Shown: piece after piece, positions 17,869 through 26,415 of the stretch
Numbering within the stretch: the stretch's first letter is position 1
Layout: the number at the start of each line of letters is the position of its first letter
Origin: Paraburkholderia sabiae
GTDB taxonomy: Bacteria; Pseudomonadota; Gammaproteobacteria; Burkholderiales; Burkholderiaceae
DNA length: 64,000 nt
Assembly: GCF_030412785.1 (NCBI RefSeq)
Contig: NZ_CP125295.1
Coordinates: 3,410,001-3,474,000 of the forward strand
Direction: 5' to 3'
Translations under genes and position numbers: made by a program
Notes under the pieces: generated by a model
Databases searched by the model: none
Seen by the model: only the letters and a program-made list of their open reading frames with translations
Told to the model about the DNA's origin: nothing

Positions 17869-18513
17869 ATGACGACATCCACACTCACAGCCAGCACGCT
17901 CGATCCCGCCAGCGCAACCTTCCGCGAAACCTTGCCCGCGGGCGAGCCGTGGCTCAAGGAACTGAAAGCGGGACAGACGCTGCGTATCCGCGACGTCGAA
18001 GGCAATCAGGCGATCGATACGCTCTTCTACAGTCTCGCCGATCCGCGCGAACGCTACGATGCACAACGCACGCTGCGCCGCCAGCAGAGCCTCTATCTGA
18101 CGACGGGCACCGTGCTCTATTCGAACCTCGGCAATCCGATGCTGACCATCGTCGCCGATACGTGCGGACGTCACGACACGCTCGGCGGCGCCTGCGCGCA
18201 GGAAAGCAACACGGTGCGCTACGCGCTGGAAAAGCGCTACATGCACAGCTGCCGCGACAACTACCTGCGAGCGTGCGCGCACGACGGCCGTTTGTCGAAG
18301 CAGGACATTGCCGCCAACATCAACTTCTTCATGAACGTGCCCGTCACATCCGAGGGCGGCCTCACATTCGAAGACGGCATTTCGGCGCCGGGCAAATACG
18401 TCGAATTGCGCGCGGAAATGGATGTGATCGTGCTGATCTCGAACTGCCCGCAGCTGAACAATCCCTGCAACGGCTACAACCCGACGCCTGCGGAGCTGAC
18501 GATATGGAACTGA
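17869..18513 (+). CDS. DUF1989 protein, second carboxyguanidine deiminase subunit
   Basis: This 214-residue paralogue of the preceding gene shares [20 protein letters not shown] and keeps the C-terminal motif [16 protein letters not shown], whose two Cys residues are a family hallmark. The N-terminus includes [20 protein letters not shown]. In the published guanidine pathway the two proteins act together on carboxyguanidine between the carboxylase and allophanate hydrolase. It is translated from an ATG after GACAGGCGCGCC, a weak site, which suits close coupling to the upstream gene. Its last codons overlap a possible small gene. Confidence 0.88.
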   Translation: MTTSTLTASTLDPASATFRETLPAGEPWLKELKAGQTLRIRDVEGNQAIDTLFYSLADPRERYDAQRTLRRQQSLYLTTGTVLYSNLGNPMLTIVADTCGRHDTLGGACAQESNTVRYALEKRYMHSCRDNYLRACAHDGRLSKQDIAANINFFMNVPVTSEGGLTFEDGISAPGKYVELRAEMDVIVLISNCPQLNNPCNGYNPTPAELTIWN

Positions 18514-18605
18514 GCACGCTGCGTCTGTGGCTCTACACGATGATGAAAGTGCGCGCCGAACGCTTCATGCGCATCGACCGTTCCGCAACATACAAGAAGC
18601 ACTGA
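18504..18605 (+). CDS. Possible 33-residue small protein inside the guanidine operon
   Basis: An ATG overlaps the end of the second DUF1989 gene by ten bases in another frame. It has GGAG eight bases upstream and reads 33 codons to a TGA. The product is basic and Arg/Met-rich with one amphipathic or hydrophobic stretch ([18 protein letters not shown]). It would fill about half of the 197-bp gap before the carboxylase gene, a gap unusual in this tightly packed operon. I recognise no family. It could be chance, since the alternative frame of the upstream gene is also open. Confidence 0.35.
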   Translation: MELSTLRLWLYTMMKVRAERFMRIDRSATYKKH

Positions 18606-18710
18606 ACGTCGTCCGCTTCGACACACGGAAGCGAAGCGACTTGCCGTGGACGACCTCGGCATGCATGCCCACGTGGCGGGACGACCCGCCCACGCATTGA
18701 ACATCCACTC

Positions 18711-21700
18711 ATGTTCGATAAAGTCCTCATTGCCAATCGCGGCGCGATTGCATGCCGCATCCTGCGCACGCTGCGCGAACTGAACGTCGAAGGCGTCGCT
18801 GTGTATAGCGAAGCGGATCGCGCGAGCCGTCACGTCAGTCTCGCCGATACGGCATGCAGCCTCGGCGACGGCGCGGCGAGCGTCACCTATCTCGACATCG
18901 CGAAGATTCTGGAGATCGCACGCGCACAAGGCGCGCAGGCGATTCATCCGGGCTATGGCTTTCTGTCGGAGAACGCGGCCTTCGCCGAGGCTTGCGAAGC
19001 CGCCGGCATTGCCTTCATCGGCCCGACGCCTTCGCAGTTGCGCGCGTTCGGACTCAAACACACGGCGCGCGCGATCGCCGCCGAACAGGGCGTGCCGATG
19101 CTCGAAGGCACCGGCCTGCTCGACGGAATCGATGCGGCGCTCGAAGCGGCGAAACGCGTCGGCTATCCGGTGATGCTGAAAAGCACGGCAGGCGGCGGCG
19201 GCATCGGCATGCGCGTGTGTCGCTCGGACGAAGAACTCGCTGCGCACTTCGATATCGTCAAGCGACTCGGGCAAAACAATTTCAGCGATGCGGGCGTGTT
19301 CCTCGAAAAGTACATCGAGAAAGCGCGGCATCTCGAAGTGCAGGTATTCGGCGATGGCCAGGGCGCGGCAATTGCACTCGGCGTGCGCGACTGCTCGGTG
19401 CAGCGGCGCAACCAGAAGGTGCTTGAAGAAACGCCCGCGCCGAATCTGCCCGATGGCGTCGAGGCCGCGCTATGCGATGCGGCGATCCGACTCGCTCAAG
19501 CGGTCTCGTATCGCTCGGCGGGCACGGTCGAATTCGTCTACGACAGCGACGCCGCGCGCTTCTACTTTCTTGAAGTGAACACACGTCTTCAGGTCGAGCA
19601 CGGCGTGACCGAACAGGTGTGGAGCGTCGATCTGGTGCGCTGGATGATCGAACTCGCGGCGGGCACACTTGCACCGCTTAACGTGCTTTCACGCGATCTC
19701 AAGCCGCAAGGGCACGCGATTCAGGCACGCCTCTACGCGGAAGATCCGGGCCGCGATTTCAAGCCCTGTCCTGGGTTATTGACTGACGTATCGTTCCCTT
19801 CCGCCGATGGTCGCGCGCTGCGCATCGACACGTGGATCGAAGCGGGCTGCGAAGTGCCGCCGTGGTTCGATCCGATGCTCGCAAAGCTGATCGCGTGGCA
19901 GCCGACGCGCGATGAAGCGCGCCACGCGCTCGACGCCGCGCTCCAAGCGTCGCGCATCTACGGTGTCGAAACGAATCGCGACTATCTGCGGCAGATTCTC
20001 GCCGATACACCGTTCGCAAGCGGTCATCCGTGGACACGTTGTCTCGAAGGCCTGCGTTATCGCGCATCCACGTTCGAAGTGTTGAGCGGCGGCACGCAGA
20101 CCACTGTGCAGGACTATCCGGGACGCCCTGGCTATTGGGCCGTCGGCGTGCCGCCGTCGGGACCGATGGACGACCGCGCATTGCGTCTCGGCAATCGTTT
20201 GCTCGGTAACGACGCGCAAGCGGCCGCGCTCGAAATCACGATGAGCGGTCCGACGCTGCGCTTCAATACGGACGCTATCGTCGTCGTGACAGGCGCGACG
20301 CTGCCCGTCATGCTCGACGACATCCCGCAACCGATGAACACGACGTTCGCGGTCACAGCAGGTTCGACGCTCGCGCTCGGCACGATACGCGGCGCAGGTG
20401 CACGCGCGTATCTGTGCGTGCGTGGCGGCCTCGACGTCGCGCAATATCTCGGCAGCCGCAGCACGTTCACGCTCGGCCAGTTCGGCGGCCACGGCGGGCG
20501 CGCGCTGCGTGCAGGCGATGTGCTGCATCTTCACGCGCTCACGGATCGCGATACAGGCGCAACGCTGCCGTCGACGCTCGCGCATCGGCTCGATGACGTG
20601 CGTGTGTTGCGCGTGATCTATGGTCCGCACGGCGCGCCCGAATACTTCAGCGCGCGCTATATCGAGCAGTTTCTGGATACCGACTGGGAAATCCATTTCA
20701 ATTCGAGCCGCACCGGTGTGCGGCTGATCGGCCCGAAGCCCGAATGGACGCGCGCGGACGGCGGCGAAGCAGGTCTGCATCCGTCGAACATTCACGACAA
20801 TCCGTATGCGGTCGGCGCAATCGATTTCACGGGCGATATGCCTGTGATTCTCGGCCCGGACGGCCCGAGCCTCGGCGGTTTTGTCTGCCCTGTGACGGTG
20901 ATCGAAGCGGACCTCTGGCAGATCGGTCAGCTGAAAGCAGGCGACAAGGTGCGCTTCATTCCCGTCGACATCACGACGGCGCGCGCGGCGGCACATGCAC
21001 GTCTTCAGGAAGTGTCGACGCTCACGGCGCATGCCGTATCGCCTGATAACGACGCGCCAACGACATTGCAATCGCCGATCGTGCTGAACGTCGGCGAAGG
21101 CGATGAGCGTCTCGTCGCCCGTCTTTCCGGCGACACGCATCTGCTGCTCGAAATCGGACCGCCCGAACTCGATCTCGTGCTGCGTTTTCGCGGCCACGCG
21201 CTGATGCAATCGCTCGAAGCGTTGCAGTTGCCCGGCGTGATCGACCTGACGCCCGGCATCCGTTCGCTGCAGGTTCACTATCAGCCGGAACAGTTGCCGC
21301 TCGCCACGCTGCTCGATCACGTCGCGGCGACGTGGCAGCGCGTGCTGTTGCAAAAGGATCTGCGCGCGCCGTCGCGTGTCGTGCATCTGCCGCTGTCGTG
21401 GGACGACCCTGCATGTCAGCTCGCGATCGACAAGTACATGACCACTGTGCGCAAGGACGCGCCGTGGTGTCCGAGCAATCTGGAGTTCATCCGCCGCATC
21501 AACGATCTCGATTCGATCGACGCCGTGAAGCGCGTCGTGTTCGATGCGAGCTATCTGGTGATGGGACTCGGCGACGTCTACCTCGGCGCGCCCGTCGCGA
21601 CGCCGCTCGATCCGCGTCACCGGCTCGTGACGACGAAGTACAACCCGGCGCGCACGTGGACGGCGGAAAACTCGGTCGGCATCGGCGGCGCGTATCTGTG

Positions 21701-22322
21701 CGTGTACGGGATGGAAGGGCCCGGCGGTTATCAGTTCGTCGGACGCACGCTGCAGATGTGGAATCGCTATCGCGACATCGCGGATTTCGCGGGACGTCCT
21801 TATTTGCTGCGCTTTTTCGATCAGATCCGCTTCTATGAAGTCTCCGCCGATGAATTGCTGCGCATCCGCGAAGCGTTCCCGCTCGGGCGTTATCCGCTGA
21901 AGATCGAAGAGACCGAGTTGTCGCTCGCCGACTATCAGGCTTTTCTCGAACGCGACGCTGATGAAATCGCGCAGTTCCGCACGCGTCAGCAAGCCGCGTT
22001 TCAGGCAGAGCGGCAACGCTGGCATGACGCGGGCAGCAATGAAGACGCGCTGGAGCCGCCCGTCGCCGCCGACGCCGAAATCGCGCCGCTCACCGATGGC
22101 CAGATCGCCGTCGACAGCGAAATCGCGGGCAACTTGTGGCAAGTGCGCGTCGAGCCCGGCGCGACGGTCGAAGCCGGCGACGTGCTGCTCGTGATCGAGT
22201 CGATGAAGATGGAGATATCCGTCGTGGCGCCTTGCGCGGGTACAGTCGGCGAGATTCATGTCGCGCCGGGTTCGCCCGTGCGCGCCGGACAGCGCGTGGT
22301 CGTGCTCGAACAGCACGCGTGA
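18711..22322 (+). CDS. Biotin-dependent guanidine/urea carboxylase
   Basis: This single 1203-residue polypeptide has a biotin carboxylase domain (about 1-450; KVLIANRGAIACRILRTL, ATP-grasp KSTAGGGGIGMRVC, FLEVNTRLQVEHGVTE). A large carboxyltransferase region follows (about 460-1100; the KipI/KipA-like YPGRPGYWAVGVPPSGPMDD and GLHPSNIHDNPYAVGAIDF segments). A C-terminal biotinyl domain carries the biotin Lys at residue 1166 in VIESMKMEIS. It carboxylates urea or guanidine with bicarbonate and ATP. Riboswitch control and the DUF1989 partners favour guanidine. Residue 705 is Asp in GAIDFTGD, where I recall urea carboxylases having Asn, which also favours guanidine. The length is normal for the bacterial enzyme without fused hydrolase. 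Confidence 0.93.
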   Translation: MFDKVLIANRGAIACRILRTLRELNVEGVAVYSEADRASRHVSLADTACSLGDGAASVTYLDIAKILEIARAQGAQAIHPGYGFLSENAAFAEACEAAGIAFIGPTPSQLRAFGLKHTARAIAAEQGVPMLEGTGLLDGIDAALEAAKRVGYPVMLKSTAGGGGIGMRVCRSDEELAAHFDIVKRLGQNNFSDAGVFLEKYIEKARHLEVQVFGDGQGAAIALGVRDCSVQRRNQKVLEETPAPNLPDGVEAALCDAAIRLAQAVSYRSAGTVEFVYDSDAARFYFLEVNTRLQVEHGVTEQVWSVDLVRWMIELAAGTLAPLNVLSRDLKPQGHAIQARLYAEDPGRDFKPCPGLLTDVSFPSADGRALRIDTWIEAGCEVPPWFDPMLAKLIAWQPTRDEARHALDAALQASRIYGVETNRDYLRQILADTPFASGHPWTRCLEGLRYRASTFEVLSGGTQTTVQDYPGRPGYWAVGVPPSGPMDDRALRLGNRLLGNDAQAAALEITMSGPTLRFNTDAIVVVTGATLPVMLDDIPQPMNTTFAVTAGSTLALGTIRGAGARAYLCVRGGLDVAQYLGSRSTFTLGQFGGHGGRALRAGDVLHLHALTDRDTGATLPSTLAHRLDDVRVLRVIYGPHGAPEYFSARYIEQFLDTDWEIHFNSSRTGVRLIGPKPEWTRADGGEAGLHPSNIHDNPYAVGAIDFTGDMPVILGPDGPSLGGFVCPVTVIEADLWQIGQLKAGDKVRFIPVDITTARAAAHARLQEVSTLTAHAVSPDNDAPTTLQSPIVLNVGEGDERLVARLSGDTHLLLEIGPPELDLVLRFRGHALMQSLEALQLPGVIDLTPGIRSLQVHYQPEQLPLATLLDHVAATWQRVLLQKDLRAPSRVVHLPLSWDDPACQLAIDKYMTTVRKDAPWCPSNLEFIRRINDLDSIDAVKRVVFDASYLVMGLGDVYLGAPVATPLDPRHRLVTTKYNPARTWTAENSVGIGGAYLCVYGMEGPGGYQFVGRTLQMWNRYRDIADFAGRPYLLRFFDQIRFYEVSADELLRIREAFPLGRYPLKIEETELSLADYQAFLERDADEIAQFRTRQQAAFQAERQRWHDAGSNEDALEPPVAADAEIAPLTDGQIAVDSEIAGNLWQVRVEPGATVEAGDVLLVIESMKMEISVVAPCAGTVGEIHVAPGSPVRAGQRVVVLEQHA

Positions 22323-22359
22323 CGCACTTCACATCAACGTATTCAAGGAACCGCACGAC

Positions 22360-24189
22360 ATGGATTCATTCGATCTGCGTCTGCCCGCGTTGCGGGCTGC
22401 GTATCGCGCAGGCCGCGCCACGCCGCGCACACTGATTGCCGCATTGCGCGAACGCGCCGCCGCGCTTAACCCCGAGTTTCATCTCTTCATCCATCTTCTG
22501 TCCGACGCGGAAATCGAGCCTTACCTTGCCGCGCTGGATGAACGCGACATCGATTCGCTGCCGCTCTATGGCGTGCCGTTCGCGCTAAAGGACAACATCG
22601 ATCTGGCAGGCATTCCGACGACGGCGGCGTGCCCCGCCTTCGCCTACACGCCTGACGAATCGGCGACGCTGGTCGCGCAACTGATCGCGCTCGGCGCAGT
22701 GCCCATCGGCAAGACGAATCTCGATCAGTTCGCCACGGGCCTTAACGGCACGCGCTCGCCATATGGCAAGTGCCGCAACAGCGTGCATCCCGAGTATCCG
22801 TCGGGCGGATCGAGCGCGGGATCGTCGCTGGCCGTGGCGCTCGGTGTCGCGAGCTTCGCGCTCGGCACGGATACGGCAGGTTCGGGCCGCGTGCCCGCCG
22901 CGCTGAACAACCTCGTCGGCACGAAGGGAACGAAAGGCTTGTTGTCGACGGCAGGCGTGGTACCCGCGTGCCGCACGCTCGACTGCGTGACGTACTTCAC
23001 GGCCACCGCGAGCGAGGCGAGCGAACTGCTCGCGCTCACCGCCCGTCACGATCCCGCCGATGCGTATAGCCGCGTGAATCCGCAATGGAACGACGCGTCG
23101 GCGTTCGGCGCCGTCACACGCTTTCGTTTCGGCGTGCCCGCGCAACTCGAATTTGCCGGCTGCGAAGAAAGCCCCGCGCTATTCGCGCAGGCGCGTGCAG
23201 CGCTTGAAGCCATCGGCGGCGAGGCGGTTGAAATCGACTTCACGCCTTTTCTCGAAGCAGCGCGCCTGCTTTACGAAGGACCGTGGGTCGCCGAGCGTTA
23301 CAGCGTGGCGGGCGCGTTGATGGAATCGCAACCCGATGCCGTGTTGCCCGTGATCCGCGACGTGCTCGCGAAAGCGCCAGGCGCCACAGCCGTCGATGCA
23401 TTTCGCGCGCAATACAGGCTTCAGGCGTTGAAGCAGCATTGCGATGCCGTGCTTGCGCAACTCGATTGCGTGCTGACACCGTCGATTCCGCGTGCCGTGA
23501 CGTTAGCGGAACTGGAGCGCGATCCTGTCGGCGCGAACTCGCTACTCGGGCATTACACGAACTTCATGAATCTGCTCGACTACGCCGCCGTCGCGACGCC
23601 TGCGGGTTTCATACGCAATGGTCTGCCGTGGGGCGTGACGCTGTTCGGGCGTGCGTTCACCGATCAATATCTGCTGAGTGTCGCCGATGCGCTGCATCGC
23701 AAGCTCGCAGTGCCGCTGACGGGCGGTGCGCGACATGACTTAGATGTACCCGCACGCGCTGCACGTCACGACAGGATGAAGCTCGTCGTGTGCGGCGCGC
23801 ATCTCGAAGGCCTCGCGTTGAACTGCCAATTGACATCACGCGGCGCGCGGCTTGTCGCAGCGACGTCGAGCGCACCGAGTTACCGCTTGTATGCCCTCGC
23901 GGGCAGCGGCGCGACGCAGCGCCCCGGCATGATTCGCGATACGGCGAGCGGCGCGGCTATCGACGTCGAAGTGTGGGACTTGCCGGGCAGCGAAGTCGGC
24001 TCGTTCCTCGCGGGCATTCCCGCGCCGCTCGCGCTCGGCAAGGTCGAGCTTGCGGACGGCAGTTGGGAAACGGGCTTCGTGTGCGAAGCGCAAGGCATCG
24101 CAGGCGCTGTCGACATCACGTCATACGGCGGCTGGCGCGCGTGGCTGCAACGCAGCGCGGCACAGGCCACGGAGCCTTCGGCAGCCTGA
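22360..24189 (+). CDS. atzF: Allophanate hydrolase
   Basis: This 609-residue enzyme hydrolyses allophanate to ammonia and CO2, the last step of the pathway. The N-terminal amidase-signature domain (about 1-450) shows the Lys of the Ser-Ser-Lys triad in PFALKDNIDLAG and the Ser-rich loop PSGGSSAGSSLAVALG with GTDTAGSGRVPAA. The C-terminal domain (about 470-600) is the allophanate-hydrolase-specific beta/alpha cap (AHLEGLALNCQLTSRGARL, GKVELADGSWETGFVCE). The ATG at 22360 has AAGGAA upstream and is preferred to an earlier in-frame codon inside the carboxylase end. It is 37 bp after the carboxylase, the last gene of the operon. Confidence 0.93.
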   Translation: MDSFDLRLPALRAAYRAGRATPRTLIAALRERAAALNPEFHLFIHLLSDAEIEPYLAALDERDIDSLPLYGVPFALKDNIDLAGIPTTAACPAFAYTPDESATLVAQLIALGAVPIGKTNLDQFATGLNGTRSPYGKCRNSVHPEYPSGGSSAGSSLAVALGVASFALGTDTAGSGRVPAALNNLVGTKGTKGLLSTAGVVPACRTLDCVTYFTATASEASELLALTARHDPADAYSRVNPQWNDASAFGAVTRFRFGVPAQLEFAGCEESPALFAQARAALEAIGGEAVEIDFTPFLEAARLLYEGPWVAERYSVAGALMESQPDAVLPVIRDVLAKAPGATAVDAFRAQYRLQALKQHCDAVLAQLDCVLTPSIPRAVTLAELERDPVGANSLLGHYTNFMNLLDYAAVATPAGFIRNGLPWGVTLFGRAFTDQYLLSVADALHRKLAVPLTGGARHDLDVPARAARHDRMKLVVCGAHLEGLALNCQLTSRGARLVAATSSAPSYRLYALAGSGATQRPGMIRDTASGAAIDVEVWDLPGSEVGSFLAGIPAPLALGKVELADGSWETGFVCEAQGIAGAVDITSYGGWRAWLQRSAAQATEPSAA

Positions 24190-24199
24190 TCGCGTGGAG

Positions 24200-24610
24200 T
24201 CAGTCCACGAGTTCCGCCGTGTACAGCGACGCCTGCCTTCCCGTCACCGCGCGATTCCAGATCACGTCGTCGGTCAGCGCGGTCTGGATCAGTTCGACGG
24301 GCATGCCGTCATCGACGATCACCGCCACGCGGAAGCCATTGATCGGCTCGTACGGGCCGAGAATGACTTGCTGCTCGTCGATCGCGCGGTCGAGATCGTC
24401 GACCTTGAACGCGGAATGCGGAATGGTGCGCATCAGCTCGTGCAGCGGGCTATCCGCTTCGAAACGGTGGTACTGGATGTGCGCGAGCTGGCAATCGCTG
24501 TCGCTCGTGTACATCCGGTATTGCGGGCTGTAGCGTTCGCCGTCGCGCACTTCGTGCGTCGGAATGCCGATGTGATGAAACTCGTAAGTTACGTCGTCGC
24601 GCATGAACAT
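24200..24610 (-). CDS. VOC (glyoxalase-like) superfamily protein of unknown substrate
   Basis: The 136-residue product has two motifs that resemble a single vicinal-oxygen-chelate unit. These are EFHHIGIPT near the start (metal-ligand His position) and HSAFKVDDLDRAI in the middle, with the C-terminal VIVDDGMPVELIQT carrying a possible Glu ligand. The start at 24610 is chosen because GGAGAAC lies directly upstream. It converges on the allophanate hydrolase gene with ten bases between them. A role in the guanidine pathway is not indicated. Assignment to VOC is by motif only. Confidence 0.65.
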   Translation of the reverse strand: MFMRDDVTYEFHHIGIPTHEVRDGERYSPQYRMYTSDSDCQLAHIQYHRFEADSPLHELMRTIPHSAFKVDDLDRAIDEQQVILGPYEPINGFRVAVIVDDGMPVELIQTALTDDVIWNRAVTGRQASLYTAELVD

Positions 24611-24642
24611 GATGTTCTCCTTCACTTTGCCGCTGCGTATGC

Positions 24643-25119
24643 TCAGATCGTCACGCGCGTGATGCCGCCGCTCGACAGCAGCCGCACGCGCTCGCCCGCG
24701 TAGAACATCGGGCCGTCGGTGCTTTGCGTGATCGCGCGCAGCGAGCCGTCGTCGAGCCGCACCGTGATCTCGACGCCCTGTTTCTTCTCGAAGTGGTTCT
24801 GCACTTCGTTGCCCGCGACGGCGCCTGCCAGCCCGCCGAGGATGCCCGTCAGAATGGAGCCGCGTCCGCCGCCGATCGCGCTGCCCGCAACAGCGCCGAG
24901 CGCGCCGCCGCCGAGTGCGCCGAGCACGCCGGGCTGGCCGTTGCTGGCATCGATCGTGACGCCGCGCACGCTTTCGACGGTGCCGAAGCGCACCGTTTCT
25001 TCACGCTGCGCCTGCGACGCGCTGTAGACGTTGGCGGAGCCGTCGAAGGTCGCGCAACCGCTCAACGCGAGCGAGACGACGAGTGCCGATGCAGATGCTG
25101 TAACGAATGACCTGTTCAT
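24643..25119 (-). CDS. Glycine-zipper outer-membrane lipoprotein (SlyB/Pcp-like)
   Basis: This 158-residue lipoprotein has a signal peptide ending in the lipobox LALSGC (Cys about residue 22). A Gly-zipper double helix (about 68-108; LGALGGGALGAVAGSAIGGG, then GILGGLAGAVAGNEV) is followed by a small beta domain (VEITVRLDDGSLRAITQS) typical of SlyB/17-kDa antigen proteins. Such proteins stabilise outer-membrane proteins and the LPS layer under stress. The ATG at 25119 follows AGAGGGGAAC. It precedes the VOC-like gene by 32 bp and the two may be co-transcribed. Confidence 0.88.
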   Translation of the reverse strand: MNRSFVTASASALVVSLALSGCATFDGSANVYSASQAQREETVRFGTVESVRGVTIDASNGQPGVLGALGGGALGAVAGSAIGGGRGSILTGILGGLAGAVAGNEVQNHFEKKQGVEITVRLDDGSLRAITQSTDGPMFYAGERVRLLSSGGITRVTI

Positions 25120-25319
25120 GGTGTTCCCCTCTGGAAGCAGCGCGCTGTCGGTGTGTCGCGCTGCAGGTTCTTTCGATGAGTGCATCCTAGGCTCGAAGAA
25201 TGAGAGAAAAATGAGGAGCGGATTTGCGCATTCGCACCCGTCATTTCGTCTCGGCCTGAAACGTCGACGCAGCGAACAGCGCTACGATGGCTTCCACATC
25301 CTGCGAAACGAGGGCTGCA

Positions 25320-25712
25320 ATGAAACGCGAAATCATCCGGGTCGAACCGCTGTCGGGCTGGCTCGAAAGATGGAAGGCGCCGACTTCCGTCGTTACGCGG
25401 CATGGCGACACGATCTACGTGTCGGGCCTGCCGCCGTTCGATCCCGAAACGGGCGAGGTCGTCGATGCGCCGCTCGAACGTCAGACGGTACTCGTGCTCG
25501 AACAGTTGAAGCTGTGCGTCGAGACGGCGGGTTCGTCGCTGGATAACGTGCTGAAGTGCAATGTGTACTGCACATCGGTCGAACAGTTCGCGGCCGTCAA
25601 TGCGATTTACGCCCGCTACTTTCCGAACGATCCGCCCGCGCGTATCTTTGTGTGCGTGCCTGCATGGCCGGGGCATTTCGACATCGAAATCGATTGCATC
25701 GCGGCCATTTGA
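25320..25712 (+). CDS. RidA/YjgF family protein
   Basis: This 130-residue protein has the RidA trimer fold signatures VSGLPPFDPETGEV, LEQLKLCVETAGSSLDNVLKC and the C-terminal PARIFVCVPAWPG with the conserved Arg that contacts substrate carboxylate in deaminating members. Family members hydrolyse reactive 2-aminoacrylate/imines. Many subfamilies act in specific catabolic routes. The start at 25320 follows GAGGGC. It diverges from the glycine-zipper gene over 200 bp and is followed 24 bp later by a monooxygenase-fold protein, likely in one operon. Confidence 0.88.
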   Translation: MKREIIRVEPLSGWLERWKAPTSVVTRHGDTIYVSGLPPFDPETGEVVDAPLERQTVLVLEQLKLCVETAGSSLDNVLKCNVYCTSVEQFAAVNAIYARYFPNDPPARIFVCVPAWPGHFDIEIDCIAAI

Positions 25713-25736
25713 TTCGTCTATTCAGGGGAGCGCACG

Positions 25737-26411
25737 ATGTTTTCAGTGCTGTTCGAAGTGCAGCCGCGTGGCGACCGATGGGACACGTATCTCGGCTACG
25801 CGAAATTGCTGAAGCCGGAACTGGAGCAGATCGACGGCTTCGTCGATAACGTCCGTTACGGCAGTCTCACGCGCGAAGGATGGCTGTTGTCGCTGTCGGG
25901 CTGGCGTGACGAGAAAGCGCTCGTGCGCTGGCGTACGCAGGCAATCCATCATGGCGTACAGGAGAAAGGGCGCTCGCAGACGTTTCGCGATTATCGCCTG
26001 CGCGTGGGTCAGTTGACGCACGACACGCGCTTGCCCGCTGGCCAAGCATTGCACGAACAACGGCTCGACGAAACCGAAACGGGCGATGCCACCACGATCG
26101 TGCTGATCGACGCGCAACGCGACGCTGACTGGGTCAAGCATGCGAGCGCGCACGAAGTTGCGAGCGCGCTGGGCTTGCGCGAAGGCGCAGCAGGTCTCGT
26201 ATCGTGGGACGCGTTCGACGCCGTGCTGACACCGGGCGATGTGATCCTGCTCACGGCGTGGCGCGACGCTCAGGCCGCCGATGCCTATGCAAGCACGCTC
26301 ACGTTGCCCGAAGGCGCGCGGCTGCGCACCGTGCGCGTCGTTCGCGACTACGGCATGTTCGATCGCCGCGAAGCGCCGCAGTACTATCCCGACGCTGCGC
26401 GACCCGAATGA
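25737..26411 (+). CDS. Antibiotic-biosynthesis-monooxygenase (ABM) domain protein
   Basis: This 224-residue protein has an N-terminal ABM/dimeric alpha-beta barrel unit (about 1-95; VLFEVQPRGDRWDTYLGYAK, then GFVDNVRYGSLTREGWLLSLSGW). A second, more diverged half resembles the same fold (WDAFDAVLTPGDVILLTAWRD). Such tandem barrels are often haem-degrading or quinol-oxidising, or are non-catalytic. No catalytic residues can be assigned here. The start follows CAGGGGAG. Its stop is four bases from the convergent SDR gene. Confidence 0.75.
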   Translation: MFSVLFEVQPRGDRWDTYLGYAKLLKPELEQIDGFVDNVRYGSLTREGWLLSLSGWRDEKALVRWRTQAIHHGVQEKGRSQTFRDYRLRVGQLTHDTRLPAGQALHEQRLDETETGDATTIVLIDAQRDADWVKHASAHEVASALGLREGAAGLVSWDAFDAVLTPGDVILLTAWRDAQAADAYASTLTLPEGARLRTVRVVRDYGMFDRREAPQYYPDAARPE

Positions 26412-26415
26412 CCGC

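Noticed and set aside
19776..22316. 846-codon open frame on the minus strand opposite the guanidine/urea carboxylase gene
   Set aside because: The composition is that of a shadow frame (Arg, His, Ala) and the plus-strand gene has complete domain structure.
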